A DNA stretch of 22,683 bases from positions 1 through 22,683 of the forward strand of contig CAVKRN010000033.1 of the NCBI GenBank assembly GCA_963658695.1. The letters run 5' to 3'. The stretch is from CAG-791 sp963658695 (GTDB lineage: Bacteria; Bacillota; Clostridia; Lachnospirales; Lachnospiraceae). The notes under the pieces are model-generated. The model saw nothing but the letters and a program-made list of their open reading frames with translations. It was not told where the DNA came from and did not search any database. A program made the position numbers and the translations under genes. Each line of letters opens with the position of its first letter. Position 1 is the stretch's first letter. This document shows positions 1 to 7,449 of the stretch, piece after piece.

Positions 1-300
1 CCCTCACATATGGAGGCCATGCCGATGTCGCTTCTGGAGGCGATGGGATACGCCCTTCCCATGGTAACCACACGCATCGGAGGAATTCCGAATCTGACGG
101 GTGAGGGTTTTCAGGCTGCGCTCTGCCCGGTCGGGGACAGTGCAGCTATGGGGAGGGCCATCACGGAGTTGCTGGAGGACCATGCGGCCTGGGAACACGC
201 CTCGATTGCCTCTTACCAAAGGGCAGAAAATGAGTACAGCTTTGAGCGGCATGTGGATCGTCTGGAAGAAGTGTACCGCGAGATGTTAGGGGACGAATAA
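1..300 (+). CDS. Glycosyltransferase family 4 (group 1), C-terminal fragment
   Basis: The reading frame is open from the first base, so this is the 3' end of a longer gene cut by the window edge; about 99 residues are visible. It shows the acceptor/donor signature of GT-B retaining glycosyltransferases, P-S-H-M-E-A-M-P-M-S-L-L-E-A-M, with the E-x7-E pair that contacts the nucleotide-sugar donor, followed by the usual 'G-x-P-M-V-T-T-R-I-G-G-I-P' stretch. The rest is the C-terminal helix that crosses back in this fold. Family members transfer a sugar from a nucleotide donor to a lipid- or glycan-linked acceptor at the cytoplasmic face of the membrane. The stop lies 5 bp before the next glycosyltransferase, which fits a surface-polysaccharide operon. 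Donor and acceptor cannot be told from this fragment. Confidence 0.9.
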   Translation, partial: PSHMEAMPMSLLEAMGYALPMVTTRIGGIPNLTGEGFQAALCPVGDSAAMGRAITELLEDHAAWEHASIASYQRAENEYSFERHVDRLEEVYREMLGDE

Positions 301-305
301 CAACT

Positions 306-1373
306 ATGGAGCAAACAGCATTATCCGGACGACAGGCAGCGGTGTCTGTCATCGTTCCGGTTTATAATGGAGAGCGGTATCTGCAGACCTGCATTGACAG
401 CGTTCTGGGGCAGAGCTTTGGTGATCTGGAGCTTGTGCTGGTGGATGATGGCTCCGGAGATGCAAGCGCGCGGATCTGTGACGAAGCCGCGAAAAGTGAT
501 TCGCGCGTTCATGTCATTCATAAGGAAAACGGCGGCCTCATGTCGGCCTGGATGCGGGGCGTACGGGAGAGCACCGGCGCCTATATTTCCTTTCTGGACT
601 GTGATGACTGGCTGGAAACGGATCATCTGGAGAAGATGACAACGCCGCTGCAGTCGGACCCTTCCTGCCGACAGATCGTCTGCGGCGGATATGTCATTGA
701 ACGCGAGTGGAATCATACCAGCGAGAAGGTGGGCAGTCAGGCGGAGCCGGGTGTATATGAAGGAGAGCGTCTGACCCGGCAGATTAAGGACAAGCTTCTT
801 GGAAAAGAGCATCGCACCGTGATTTTGTCGCGGTGCATGAAGCTGTTCTCCAGGCAGCTTCTTTTGGACAATATGCACTTTGGGAATCCGGACATTCGCA
901 TGGGAGAGGACGTGAATGTCACAGTTCCCATGTTTCTGGATGCGGACCGCGTCGTGATTTTGAAGGACAACTACGATTATCACTACCGGTTTGTTGCTGC
1001 ATCAATGGTGCATCGCTATGACCCCGACATGCAGAAGAACATGCAGCTTCTTTTGCACGCATTGCACCTTGTGATGACGGAAAAGGCTTATCCGAACGGA
1101 CATATGCAGGTGGACAAAGAGGCACTGCTCCAGCTGTGTCTGGTGCTTAAAAATGAGCTTCGAAGAACCGGTGCAGAGGCAGATACGGTGGTAGAGCGTG
1201 TACAGATGATCTGCCGGGACGAGAAGGCCGGGCAGCAGCTTCAAAGATGGGGAGGCCGGTTCCAGGATAAGGCTAACCGGCTGCTGGCCTTTGTTATGGC
1301 GCATCCGTCGGGAGCTCGTATTCGGATTGTGCGGAGTATTTTTCTCCTGCAGGCGGGGAAAAGGGCCGGTTAG
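306..1373 (+). CDS. Glycosyltransferase family 2
   Basis: A 355-residue GT-A type glycosyltransferase. The N-terminal Rossmann-like domain is clear: VSVIVPVYNGERYL at residues 13-26, the UDP-binding VDDGS at 46-50, and the metal-binding D-x-D as DCDD at 98-101. The C-terminal part (about 200-355) is variable, as usual for acceptor-side regions, and I see no convincing membrane span. It should add one sugar to a growing lipid-linked repeat unit in the cytoplasm. The ATG is 5 bp after the preceding glycosyltransferase stop and has only a weak ribosome site, so translation may be coupled. Sugar specificity cannot be read from sequence. Confidence 0.93.
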   Translation: MEQTALSGRQAAVSVIVPVYNGERYLQTCIDSVLGQSFGDLELVLVDDGSGDASARICDEAAKSDSRVHVIHKENGGLMSAWMRGVRESTGAYISFLDCDDWLETDHLEKMTTPLQSDPSCRQIVCGGYVIEREWNHTSEKVGSQAEPGVYEGERLTRQIKDKLLGKEHRTVILSRCMKLFSRQLLLDNMHFGNPDIRMGEDVNVTVPMFLDADRVVILKDNYDYHYRFVAASMVHRYDPDMQKNMQLLLHALHLVMTEKAYPNGHMQVDKEALLQLCLVLKNELRRTGAEADTVVERVQMICRDEKAGQQLQRWGGRFQDKANRLLAFVMAHPSGARIRIVRSIFLLQAGKRAG

Positions 1374-1404
1374 TTAGGCCGATTATTTAAAAACGATGTA
1401 TTAG
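1374..1404 (+). repeat. Degenerate copy of the window's palindromic repeat family (right end)
   Basis: The 31 bases straight after the preceding stop codon match the right end of the elements at 9761-9791 and 13031-13062. They share TTAGGCC, then a TTATTT stretch, then AAACGATGTA followed by a YYAG tail. The body of the element is missing. It fills the gap between two GT2 genes. Confidence 0.6.
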
Positions 1405-1405
1405 A

Positions 1406-1430
1406 GAAATGCCGGTTAAATCGGTATTTC
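1406..1430 (+). other. Intergenic hairpin between two GT2 genes
   Basis: A 9-bp stem, 1406-1414 with 1422-1430, contains one G-U pair and closes a 7-base loop. No T-run follows on the + strand, so it does not look like a classical terminator. It could stabilise an mRNA end or be the remnant of the repeat element next to it. Confidence 0.45.
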
Positions 1431-1466
1431 CTTAGAAAAAAACACAGCAAGGGCAGGAATGAAACA

Positions 1467-2483
1467 ATGATCAGTATTATTGTTCCGGTGCATAATGCGG
1501 AGAAAACGCTGGACGCGGCGGTGAAAAGTGTTCTGCAGCAGACCATTCGCGTGAGGGAGCAGCTGGAGCTGATTTTGGTGGATGACGGATCTTCGGATGC
1601 GAGCGGAATGCGCTGTAAGGAGTATGTCCGCCAGTCGGAGCCCGGGATGAGCATTCAGCTGATTTCCATGGAGGATGAGGGCGTTTCTGAGGCGAGAAAC
1701 CGCGGCATTGACGCAGCATGCGGGAATTTTATTACCTTTTTGGACGCAGACGATGCCATGGATCCGGCGATGCTGGAGGTGCTGTATGCGCTGCATCAGA
1801 AAACGGGTGCAGAAATCTGCGGCTGCGGGTTTCAGAAGGTCCTGCCCGGCGAAGCTCCGGTAAAGGCATCGGAACAGCCGGTGGATTTGTTCGCCGGCCG
1901 GGAGGACATCGGTCTTTTGAAGGGGCAGGACGTTGTTACAAAGAGAATTCTTCAAAGAGACACCCGGGTTTGGAGCAAGCTGTTTCAACGAGAAACCGTT
2001 GGGGAGCATCGCTTTCAAAAGGGAATGACCATCGGTGAGGATATGCTGTTCGTACTCTCCCTGATCGAGGAACAGACAGGTTATGCGTTTGTGGAAGATC
2101 CGCTCTATCGCTATACGTTTAATCCGAAGGGGGCTATGGAGCGGCCGTTTACGCCGTCGTATATGGACCAGATTCGCTGCTGGGATGAGGCAGAACGCGT
2201 TCTTCTGAAGAAGTTTCCTGTCATAAAGGAGGATTCTGCGGCGATGGGGCGTCTCCGGGGACTTCAGATCGTTTCGGATATTCTGACCGCATCCAAAATC
2301 GCAAAGCTTCCGAAACAGGAGCAGGAGCAGTACAAATCGCAGCTGGAGGAGTGCCGGAAAAAGCTCTCAGAGCACAAAAGAGGAGGCACTGCCAGTGGGA
2401 TTCCGATGGATTATAAGGTAAAATCATTTCTGCTGCAGGTGGCGCCTTCGGTGTTCTGCAGCATGTATCAGAGAACGCTGTAG
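1467..2483 (+). CDS. Glycosyltransferase family 2
   Basis: A 338-residue GT-A glycosyltransferase, distinct from the GT2 upstream. Visible motifs are ISIIVPVHNAEKTL at 2-15, VDDGS at 38-42, the EARNRG element at 75-80 and the metal-binding DADD at 93-96. The ATG is preceded by AGGA at 1455-1458 with 8 bp spacing, a good ribosome site. The C-terminal third is basic and rich in Lys/Glu/Gln and has no obvious membrane span. It is expected to act in the cytoplasm on a lipid-linked glycan. It follows the upstream GT2 after 93 bp that hold a repeat remnant and a hairpin, so an operon break there is possible but not shown. Confidence 0.93.
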   Translation: MISIIVPVHNAEKTLDAAVKSVLQQTIRVREQLELILVDDGSSDASGMRCKEYVRQSEPGMSIQLISMEDEGVSEARNRGIDAACGNFITFLDADDAMDPAMLEVLYALHQKTGAEICGCGFQKVLPGEAPVKASEQPVDLFAGREDIGLLKGQDVVTKRILQRDTRVWSKLFQRETVGEHRFQKGMTIGEDMLFVLSLIEEQTGYAFVEDPLYRYTFNPKGAMERPFTPSYMDQIRCWDEAERVLLKKFPVIKEDSAAMGRLRGLQIVSDILTASKIAKLPKQEQEQYKSQLEECRKKLSEHKRGGTASGIPMDYKVKSFLLQVAPSVFCSMYQRTL

Positions 2484-2548
2484 AGCGTGGATCTGCCAGC
2501 AGGCAGAGGATTCACGTGGGATGTGGCAGGTACGGAACGAGAATGAGC

Positions 2549-3760
2549 ATGAATGAAATTGCGTTGTATATGCATGCCGGGAGCGGCAACCACGGATGTG
2601 AGGCGATTGTGGACTCGCTGGTGCGTCTGTTGCCGGTGGATGGCTTTGCACTGATGACCAACTGTGCGGCAGAGGATGAACGGTATCTTCCGGCAGAGAT
2701 AAAGGCCAGAACGAGAATCATCGAGGAGCAGCACATTGATCGGAACAAGATCATTCATGCGGCGTATTATGCCTATCGGAAGGTGACAGGCGACCAGGAA
2801 TCGTTCCTTCGCTACCGCTACCGTGCGGTGACCGGAAGTAATCGGCCTGCTCTTGCCATTTCTATCGGCGGAGATAATTACTGTTATCCCAGCATGGTAA
2901 AGGATCTGATCACCGCCAATGCAATGTTCAACCATCAGAGGACGGCAACCGTGTTGCTGGGGTGTTCCATTGAGCCGGAGCTCCTTGTACAGGAAAATAA
3001 AGACCTTCTGGAGGATCTTCATCGGTACCGCCGGATCATTGCCAGAGAGACCATCTCTTTTGAGGCACTGCAAAAGGCACTGCGTGAAGCCTATGGAGCG
3101 GAGGCAGCAGAGCGTGTACGCCTGTGCCCGGATCCGGCCTTTTCGCTTCCGTCGGATGAGAGCGGACTTCCGGACGGCTTTGAAAGCGGCAATACCGTCG
3201 GCATCAATTTAAGTCCGATGGTGGAGGAGTATGCCGCGGATCCGTCGGCGCCGCTGGCGGCGTACACGGCGCTGATCGAAGATATTCTGAAAACGACCAA
3301 CATGAAGGTGGCACTGATCCCGCATGTTGTCTGGAACCGCAGCAATGATCGAGTGCCGCTCCGAAAGCTCCATGAGCGGTTTCAGAGCAGTGGCCGCGTG
3401 CAGCTGGTGGAGGATATGCCGGCAGAACAGCTCAAGGGTGTGATCGCGAATTGCCGCTTTTTTATCGGCGCCAGGACACATGCAACCATTGCAGCGTATT
3501 CCACCATCATTCCGACGTTGGTGATCGGGTATTCGGTAAAGGCAAGAGGAATTGCCAGGGATCTGTTTGGGACAGAGGAAAACTACGTTCTTCCGGTTCA
3601 GTCATTAAAGAATCCGCAGCAGCTTCTGGATGCTTGGCACTGGCTGCAGAAGCATGAGGACGAAACAAGGTATCAGCTGGCCGGCAGTGCAACCAGGCTC
3701 CGTGCGGAAACCGGGAAAATTGCGGAGGAGATTCACGGCGTGCTGCAGGAGCTGAGGTAA
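2549..3760 (+). CDS. Polysaccharide pyruvyl transferase family protein
   Basis: This family (PF04230 type) transfers pyruvate from phosphoenolpyruvate onto a sugar hydroxyl as a ketal, adding negative charge to exopolysaccharide or teichoic-type polymers; some members have other transferase roles. The N-terminus IALYMHAGSGNHGCEAIV (residues 4-21 from this start) is the family's Rossmann-like first strand and G-x-x-N-x-G-x-E-A loop. The C-terminal half has VGINLSPM, an ALIPHVVW strand and the typical FFIGARTHATIAAYSTIIPT segment followed by VIGYSVKARGIA. Three in-frame ATGs exist, at 2516, 2543 and 2549. I favour 2543 or 2549 because family homology starts there. The gene sits between a GT2 and the flippase, which overlaps its Shine-Dalgarno region. 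The acceptor sugar is unknown. Confidence 0.88.
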   Translation: MNEIALYMHAGSGNHGCEAIVDSLVRLLPVDGFALMTNCAAEDERYLPAEIKARTRIIEEQHIDRNKIIHAAYYAYRKVTGDQESFLRYRYRAVTGSNRPALAISIGGDNYCYPSMVKDLITANAMFNHQRTATVLLGCSIEPELLVQENKDLLEDLHRYRRIIARETISFEALQKALREAYGAEAAERVRLCPDPAFSLPSDESGLPDGFESGNTVGINLSPMVEEYAADPSAPLAAYTALIEDILKTTNMKVALIPHVVWNRSNDRVPLRKLHERFQSSGRVQLVEDMPAEQLKGVIANCRFFIGARTHATIAAYSTIIPTLVIGYSVKARGIARDLFGTEENYVLPVQSLKNPQQLLDAWHWLQKHEDETRYQLAGSATRLRAETGKIAEEIHGVLQELR

Positions 3761-3764
3761 CAGA

Positions 3765-5309
3765 ATGGGAAATCAGAAAAAGGCATCCGGGCGGGTTCGG
3801 CTGGCAGAACGGAACATTGCCTTCGGATATGTGGGGCAGGCAGCAACGGCACTGATGTCCTTTGCGCTGCGCACTATTTTCATCCGGCATCTGTCTGAGG
3901 AGCTGCTGGGTGTTAATTCGCTTTACACGAATATTCTGTCCATCCTCTCCATGGCAGAGCTGGGGATTGGAACGGCGCTGAATTTTGCGCTGTACCGGCC
4001 GGTGGCACAGCAGGATACCGAGAAGATCAAGTCGTATATGCAGATGTACCGGAAGGCATATACAGTCATTGCGTTGGTGGTGGCGGGCATTGGCCTTTCC
4101 ATTGCACCGTTCCTTCGGTATCTGATCAAGGATCCCGGAGCGATTACGACGGGGGAAATGACCGGGTATTACCTGATCTTTCTGTTCAATACCGTCAGCA
4201 CGTATTTTGTCTCCTACAAGTACAGCCTTTGCAACGCAGAGCAGCACAACTACATTCAGACGAACATCAACACCGTCACGAAGATCATTGTTTCGCTCCT
4301 GCAGATGCTTGTTATAGTACTGACGGGCAATTTTCTTTGGTACCTTCTGACGGATATGTTTGTGCAGCTGGCGCAGAAGGTGTTTGTCTCCTGGTACTTA
4401 AACCGCCGGTATCCGTATCTGCGGGATAAGGATGTGACACCGCTGTCCAAAGAGGAATCCGGTGAGGTTTGGCGCAAGACGAAGGCACTGGTACTGCACA
4501 AGGTGGGAGATGTGGCGCGGCTGCAGACCGACTCGCTGATTATTTCCTCATTTATTGCGGTTGCGATGTCCGGCATGGTGGACAATTATAATCTGGTCAT
4601 CAATGCAGTGACGAATTTCGTTAATATCATTTTTAATTCCGTGATTTCCGGCTTCGGAAATCTGATTGCCACAGAAACCAAGCAGCGACAGTATGAGCTG
4701 TTCAAGGTGTATCGTTTTTTTGCCAGTTGGGTATATGGCTTTGCAGTGACGGGCTTTTTTGTCCTTTTGACGCCGCTGATCAGGCTGTGGCTGGGAGAGA
4801 GCTGGGTACTGCCGGAGGCGGCGGTCGCGCTGATTCTGATGGATCTGTATTTCAAGGGAGACCGCATCGTTTTGTCCAACTACAAGACGGCAGCCGGTGT
4901 GTTCGAGCAGGATAAGTACCTGGCACTCATTCAGGGAGCAGTGAATCTGATCCTTTCCATCTGGCTGGTACAAAAAATCGGGCTGGCCGGCATCTACGTC
5001 GGAACCGTGATTTCAGGACTGATTGCCAATGTGACCAAACCGGTCATTATCTACCGCGTTTGCTTTGCGCGTTCTTGCGGGGGATATTTTGCGGAAACGC
5101 TGCGTTATGCGGGAACGGTAGCTGCACTTTGCTTTAGCCTTGGAATCTTGGGAGACCGGCTTCTGACGAATATCAGCATTTTGAAATTCCTGGTGATGGC
5201 AGTGATCATTACCGTTGTATTTAACGGCGTTTTTTTTGCGCTATTTGGCAGATCCGAGGAATTCCGGTATCTGAAGAAGCTAGTATCTGAGAAGCTGGGA
5301 AGACGGTAA
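3765..5309 (+). CDS. Polysaccharide flippase (Wzx/MOP superfamily)
   Basis: A 514-residue polytopic membrane protein. It starts with a short basic N-terminus, then the hallmark 'LAERNIAFGYVGQAATALMSFALRTIFIRHLSEELLG...N-S-L' pattern in pieces (residues 13-49), as in lipid-linked oligosaccharide flippases of the MOP superfamily. About 12-14 hydrophobic spans follow, alternating with short basic loops such as the one around residues 208-216. The family moves undecaprenyl-diphosphate-linked repeat units from the cytoplasmic to the outer face of the membrane. The ATG lies 4 bp after the pyruvyl transferase stop, and its ribosome site (GAGGT) lies inside the end of that gene, implying coupled translation. 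No Wzy-type polymerase is visible in this window; it may lie upstream. Confidence 0.9.
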   Translation: MGNQKKASGRVRLAERNIAFGYVGQAATALMSFALRTIFIRHLSEELLGVNSLYTNILSILSMAELGIGTALNFALYRPVAQQDTEKIKSYMQMYRKAYTVIALVVAGIGLSIAPFLRYLIKDPGAITTGEMTGYYLIFLFNTVSTYFVSYKYSLCNAEQHNYIQTNINTVTKIIVSLLQMLVIVLTGNFLWYLLTDMFVQLAQKVFVSWYLNRRYPYLRDKDVTPLSKEESGEVWRKTKALVLHKVGDVARLQTDSLIISSFIAVAMSGMVDNYNLVINAVTNFVNIIFNSVISGFGNLIATETKQRQYELFKVYRFFASWVYGFAVTGFFVLLTPLIRLWLGESWVLPEAAVALILMDLYFKGDRIVLSNYKTAAGVFEQDKYLALIQGAVNLILSIWLVQKIGLAGIYVGTVISGLIANVTKPVIIYRVCFARSCGGYFAETLRYAGTVAALCFSLGILGDRLLTNISILKFLVMAVIITVVFNGVFFALFGRSEEFRYLKKLVSEKLGRR

Positions 5310-5326
5310 GGGGATGAACAAGCGGT

Positions 5327-6427
5327 ATGAAGAATGGCATGTGGAAAGAAGAAAATCTCCATGAATGCATAGAGAAAATGGCGCAGGAGGCAGTGCGGCA
5401 GCTGTGGGAGCTGCGGCACCCGGCAGCTTCCGAGCGGCTTAAGAACTGTGTCCGTCGCATGCTGGGAAGAGGCTCTTATGGGGATGATCGGATCTTCTGG
5501 CCGGCCGGGCTTTTGCTCTTGGGACTGGTAGAAGCGGGACATACCAAGGAGGCGGCTGATTACCTTGACGAATGGAGGGCGGCCGGTATGCCGGTGAAGA
5601 ATCCGGACGATGCGCTGACGGGAGTGGTTCTGGAGCGTCTGTACCGGGAGACCGGGGAAGCGCGCTGGAAGGAAGGCGTTCAGAGAATTCATCAGTACCT
5701 GGAGGGATGTCGAAGAGATACGGAAGGATCCATTGTGTATGGCCAGCGGAGCAGCAATGCATGGATCTACGCAGACGGAGCCGGACAGACGGCCATGTTC
5801 TATGCGGAGGAGGGACAAGAAGAGCTGGCACGAGAAACGTTAGTTCGTTTTGCCCGGCATGGGATTGATGAGACGTCGGGACTGCCGTATCACGGATATG
5901 ATGCGCAGACTGGTCTTTGCCATGGCATTATCGGCTGGGGAAGAGCGGCCGGGTGGCTTCTTATGGGGATCAGTGCGCAGGAGCGATACGCAGCCGCGGC
6001 ATTCGAAGAGGGGCAGGACCCGGTATGGGAGAAGCTTTATTTTGAAGTACTGCGCCGCCGCCGCAGTGACGGCCTGTTCTCCTGGCAGCTAGACTGCAGA
6101 AAGGGCCCCTTGGATACCTCTGCCAGCGGAATGATTTACTACAGTTTCCTGCGTGGACGATTCCTTCCGCGGGAGCTGGGGAAGAAGGAAAATGCGGAGA
6201 CATTATCGGCAGCCGGGGAGAATGCTCTTACCAAGGATGTTAAAGAGATGGTTCGGAAGGCGGCCGTTTCGCTTCTTGATTATGTGGACGAAAACGGGCG
6301 TGTGCAGCAGTCGTCGGCGGAATGCATAGATTTTGCCCAGTATCGGCAGCAATACGGCTGCAATGCGTGGGGGCAGGGAGCGGCGCTGGCGTTTTTGGCT
6401 GCTTATGAGAAGGAAATGGCACTGTGA
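5327..6427 (+). CDS. GH88/GH105-like (alpha/alpha)6-barrel protein
   Basis: A 366-residue soluble protein with no signal peptide. It resembles unsaturated glucuronyl/rhamnogalacturonyl hydrolases and related (alpha/alpha)6 barrels. Helical repeats run through the whole length, and the diagnostic pieces are IYADGAGQTAMFYA near 147-160, SGLPYHGYD at 184-192 and IIGWGRAAGWLLMG at 201-214. D150 and H189 are candidates for the catalytic Asp and sugar-binding His of GH105, but this is by pattern only. Such enzymes normally finish off pectin or glycosaminoglycan breakdown after a lyase. Here the gene stands 17 bp after a flippase and 15 bp before a fucosyltransferase, so a role in making, trimming or editing the surface polymer is more likely than catabolism. 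An AAGGGG ribosome site precedes the ATG at slightly long spacing. Confidence 0.7.
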   Translation: MKNGMWKEENLHECIEKMAQEAVRQLWELRHPAASERLKNCVRRMLGRGSYGDDRIFWPAGLLLLGLVEAGHTKEAADYLDEWRAAGMPVKNPDDALTGVVLERLYRETGEARWKEGVQRIHQYLEGCRRDTEGSIVYGQRSSNAWIYADGAGQTAMFYAEEGQEELARETLVRFARHGIDETSGLPYHGYDAQTGLCHGIIGWGRAAGWLLMGISAQERYAAAAFEEGQDPVWEKLYFEVLRRRRSDGLFSWQLDCRKGPLDTSASGMIYYSFLRGRFLPRELGKKENAETLSAAGENALTKDVKEMVRKAAVSLLDYVDENGRVQQSSAECIDFAQYRQQYGCNAWGQGAALAFLAAYEKEMAL

Positions 6428-6442
6428 AGTCGGGGGATACGT

Positions 6443-7393
6443 ATGATCATTGTAGAGGTAAAGGGAGGTCTGGGCAATCAGATGCAGCAGTATGCACTGT
6501 ATTGCAAGCTTCGGAGTCTTGGCAGGGAGGCCAAGCTGGATCTTTCCTGGTTTGATGAGGAGAATCAGCAGAAGATGCTGGCGCCGCGCAGCTGCGAGCT
6601 TTTGCGGTTTCGCGGTCTTCCCTTCGAGGAGTGTACCAGCCAGGAGAAGGTGCTGCTGACAGGAAGTGATTCAGTCTGGGGCAAGACGGCGCGAAGACTT
6701 CATATCGGCGCGAAGGCTGCCGGCAAGCGCTTTGCGGAGAGCAAGATGTATCATCCGGAAATCTTTGATCTGGAGGATGCTTATCTGGACGGATATTTTG
6801 CCTGCACGAAATACTATGAGGACATTCTGGACGAGCTGCGGAAGGTGTTTGTGTTTCCCAAGAGTGTCATTCCACAGGTGAATGATAAAAATCAGGCAGC
6901 CATCCGGGAGATGGAGGATGCCTACACCTTCTCCTGCGCGGTGCATCTGCGGCGGGGTGACTACCTGGATGAGGCGAACGAAGCGCTGTTGGGGGGGATC
7001 TGCACGGAACAGTATTACGAAGCAGCGGTAGATTTCGTGGAACGGGCGGTGGATGCTATGGGGAGCGGCCGGCGCATCCACTTTTACATCTTTTCCGATG
7101 ACCCTGCCTTTGCCAGAGCCTGCCATTTCGGCAATTACGGCGAGCCGGTGACGGTCTGCGACTGGAATGAGGAGGAAGACAATCTTCTGGATATGCAGCT
7201 GATGGCGCACTGCAACGGCGTGATTGCGGCGAATTCCACCTTTTCCTTCTGGGGCGGGAGGCTAAATGCCAGAGACCCCAAGATTCTGGTTCGTCCGCTG
7301 CGGCACAGGAACAACCAGATTCCGGATCCGGAGCGGATGCGGGATTACTGGAAGGGCTGGACAATGGTGGATCTGGACGGATCGATTGTATAG
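6443..7393 (+). CDS. Glycosyltransferase family 11 (alpha-1,2-fucosyltransferase type)
   Basis: A 316-residue protein with the three GT11 regions. These are VKGGLGNQMQQYALY at residues 6-20 (the family's G-G-L-G-N-Q-M-F-Q-Y-A, with Q in place of F), the GDP-fucose-binding HLRRGDY at 168-174, and the later YIFSDDPAFAR and NSTFSFWGGRLN segments. Known members transfer fucose from GDP-fucose in alpha-1,2 linkage to galactose, giving a blood-group-H-like cap on bacterial surface glycans. The ribosome site GGGGGA lies about 7 bp before the ATG. No GDP-fucose synthesis genes (gmd, fcl) are in the window. It is the last gene of the polysaccharide run before a new promoter. L-fucose as donor is family inference. 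Confidence 0.88.
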   Translation: MIIVEVKGGLGNQMQQYALYCKLRSLGREAKLDLSWFDEENQQKMLAPRSCELLRFRGLPFEECTSQEKVLLTGSDSVWGKTARRLHIGAKAAGKRFAESKMYHPEIFDLEDAYLDGYFACTKYYEDILDELRKVFVFPKSVIPQVNDKNQAAIREMEDAYTFSCAVHLRRGDYLDEANEALLGGICTEQYYEAAVDFVERAVDAMGSGRRIHFYIFSDDPAFARACHFGNYGEPVTVCDWNEEEDNLLDMQLMAHCNGVIAANSTFSFWGGRLNARDPKILVRPLRHRNNQIPDPERMRDYWKGWTMVDLDGSIV

Positions 7394-7415
7394 TGACCGG
7401 ATCATCTGCTACAAT
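7386..7415 (+). promoter_or_regulatory. Candidate sigma-A promoter for trpS
   Basis: A -35-like TTGTAT (7386-7391) and a good -10 TACAAT (7410-7415) are separated by 18 bp. They overlap the stop codon of the GT11 gene and lie 34 bp before the trpS start. The leader is too short for a T-box riboswitch. Confidence 0.5.
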
Positions 7416-7449
7416 GCACGTGAACATTGATATGTAAAGGAAGGAATTT

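Noticed and set aside
7394..7449. Possible T-box or other riboswitch before trpS
   Set aside because: Only 56 bases lie between the GT11 stop and trpS and no T-box sequence or leader terminator fits.
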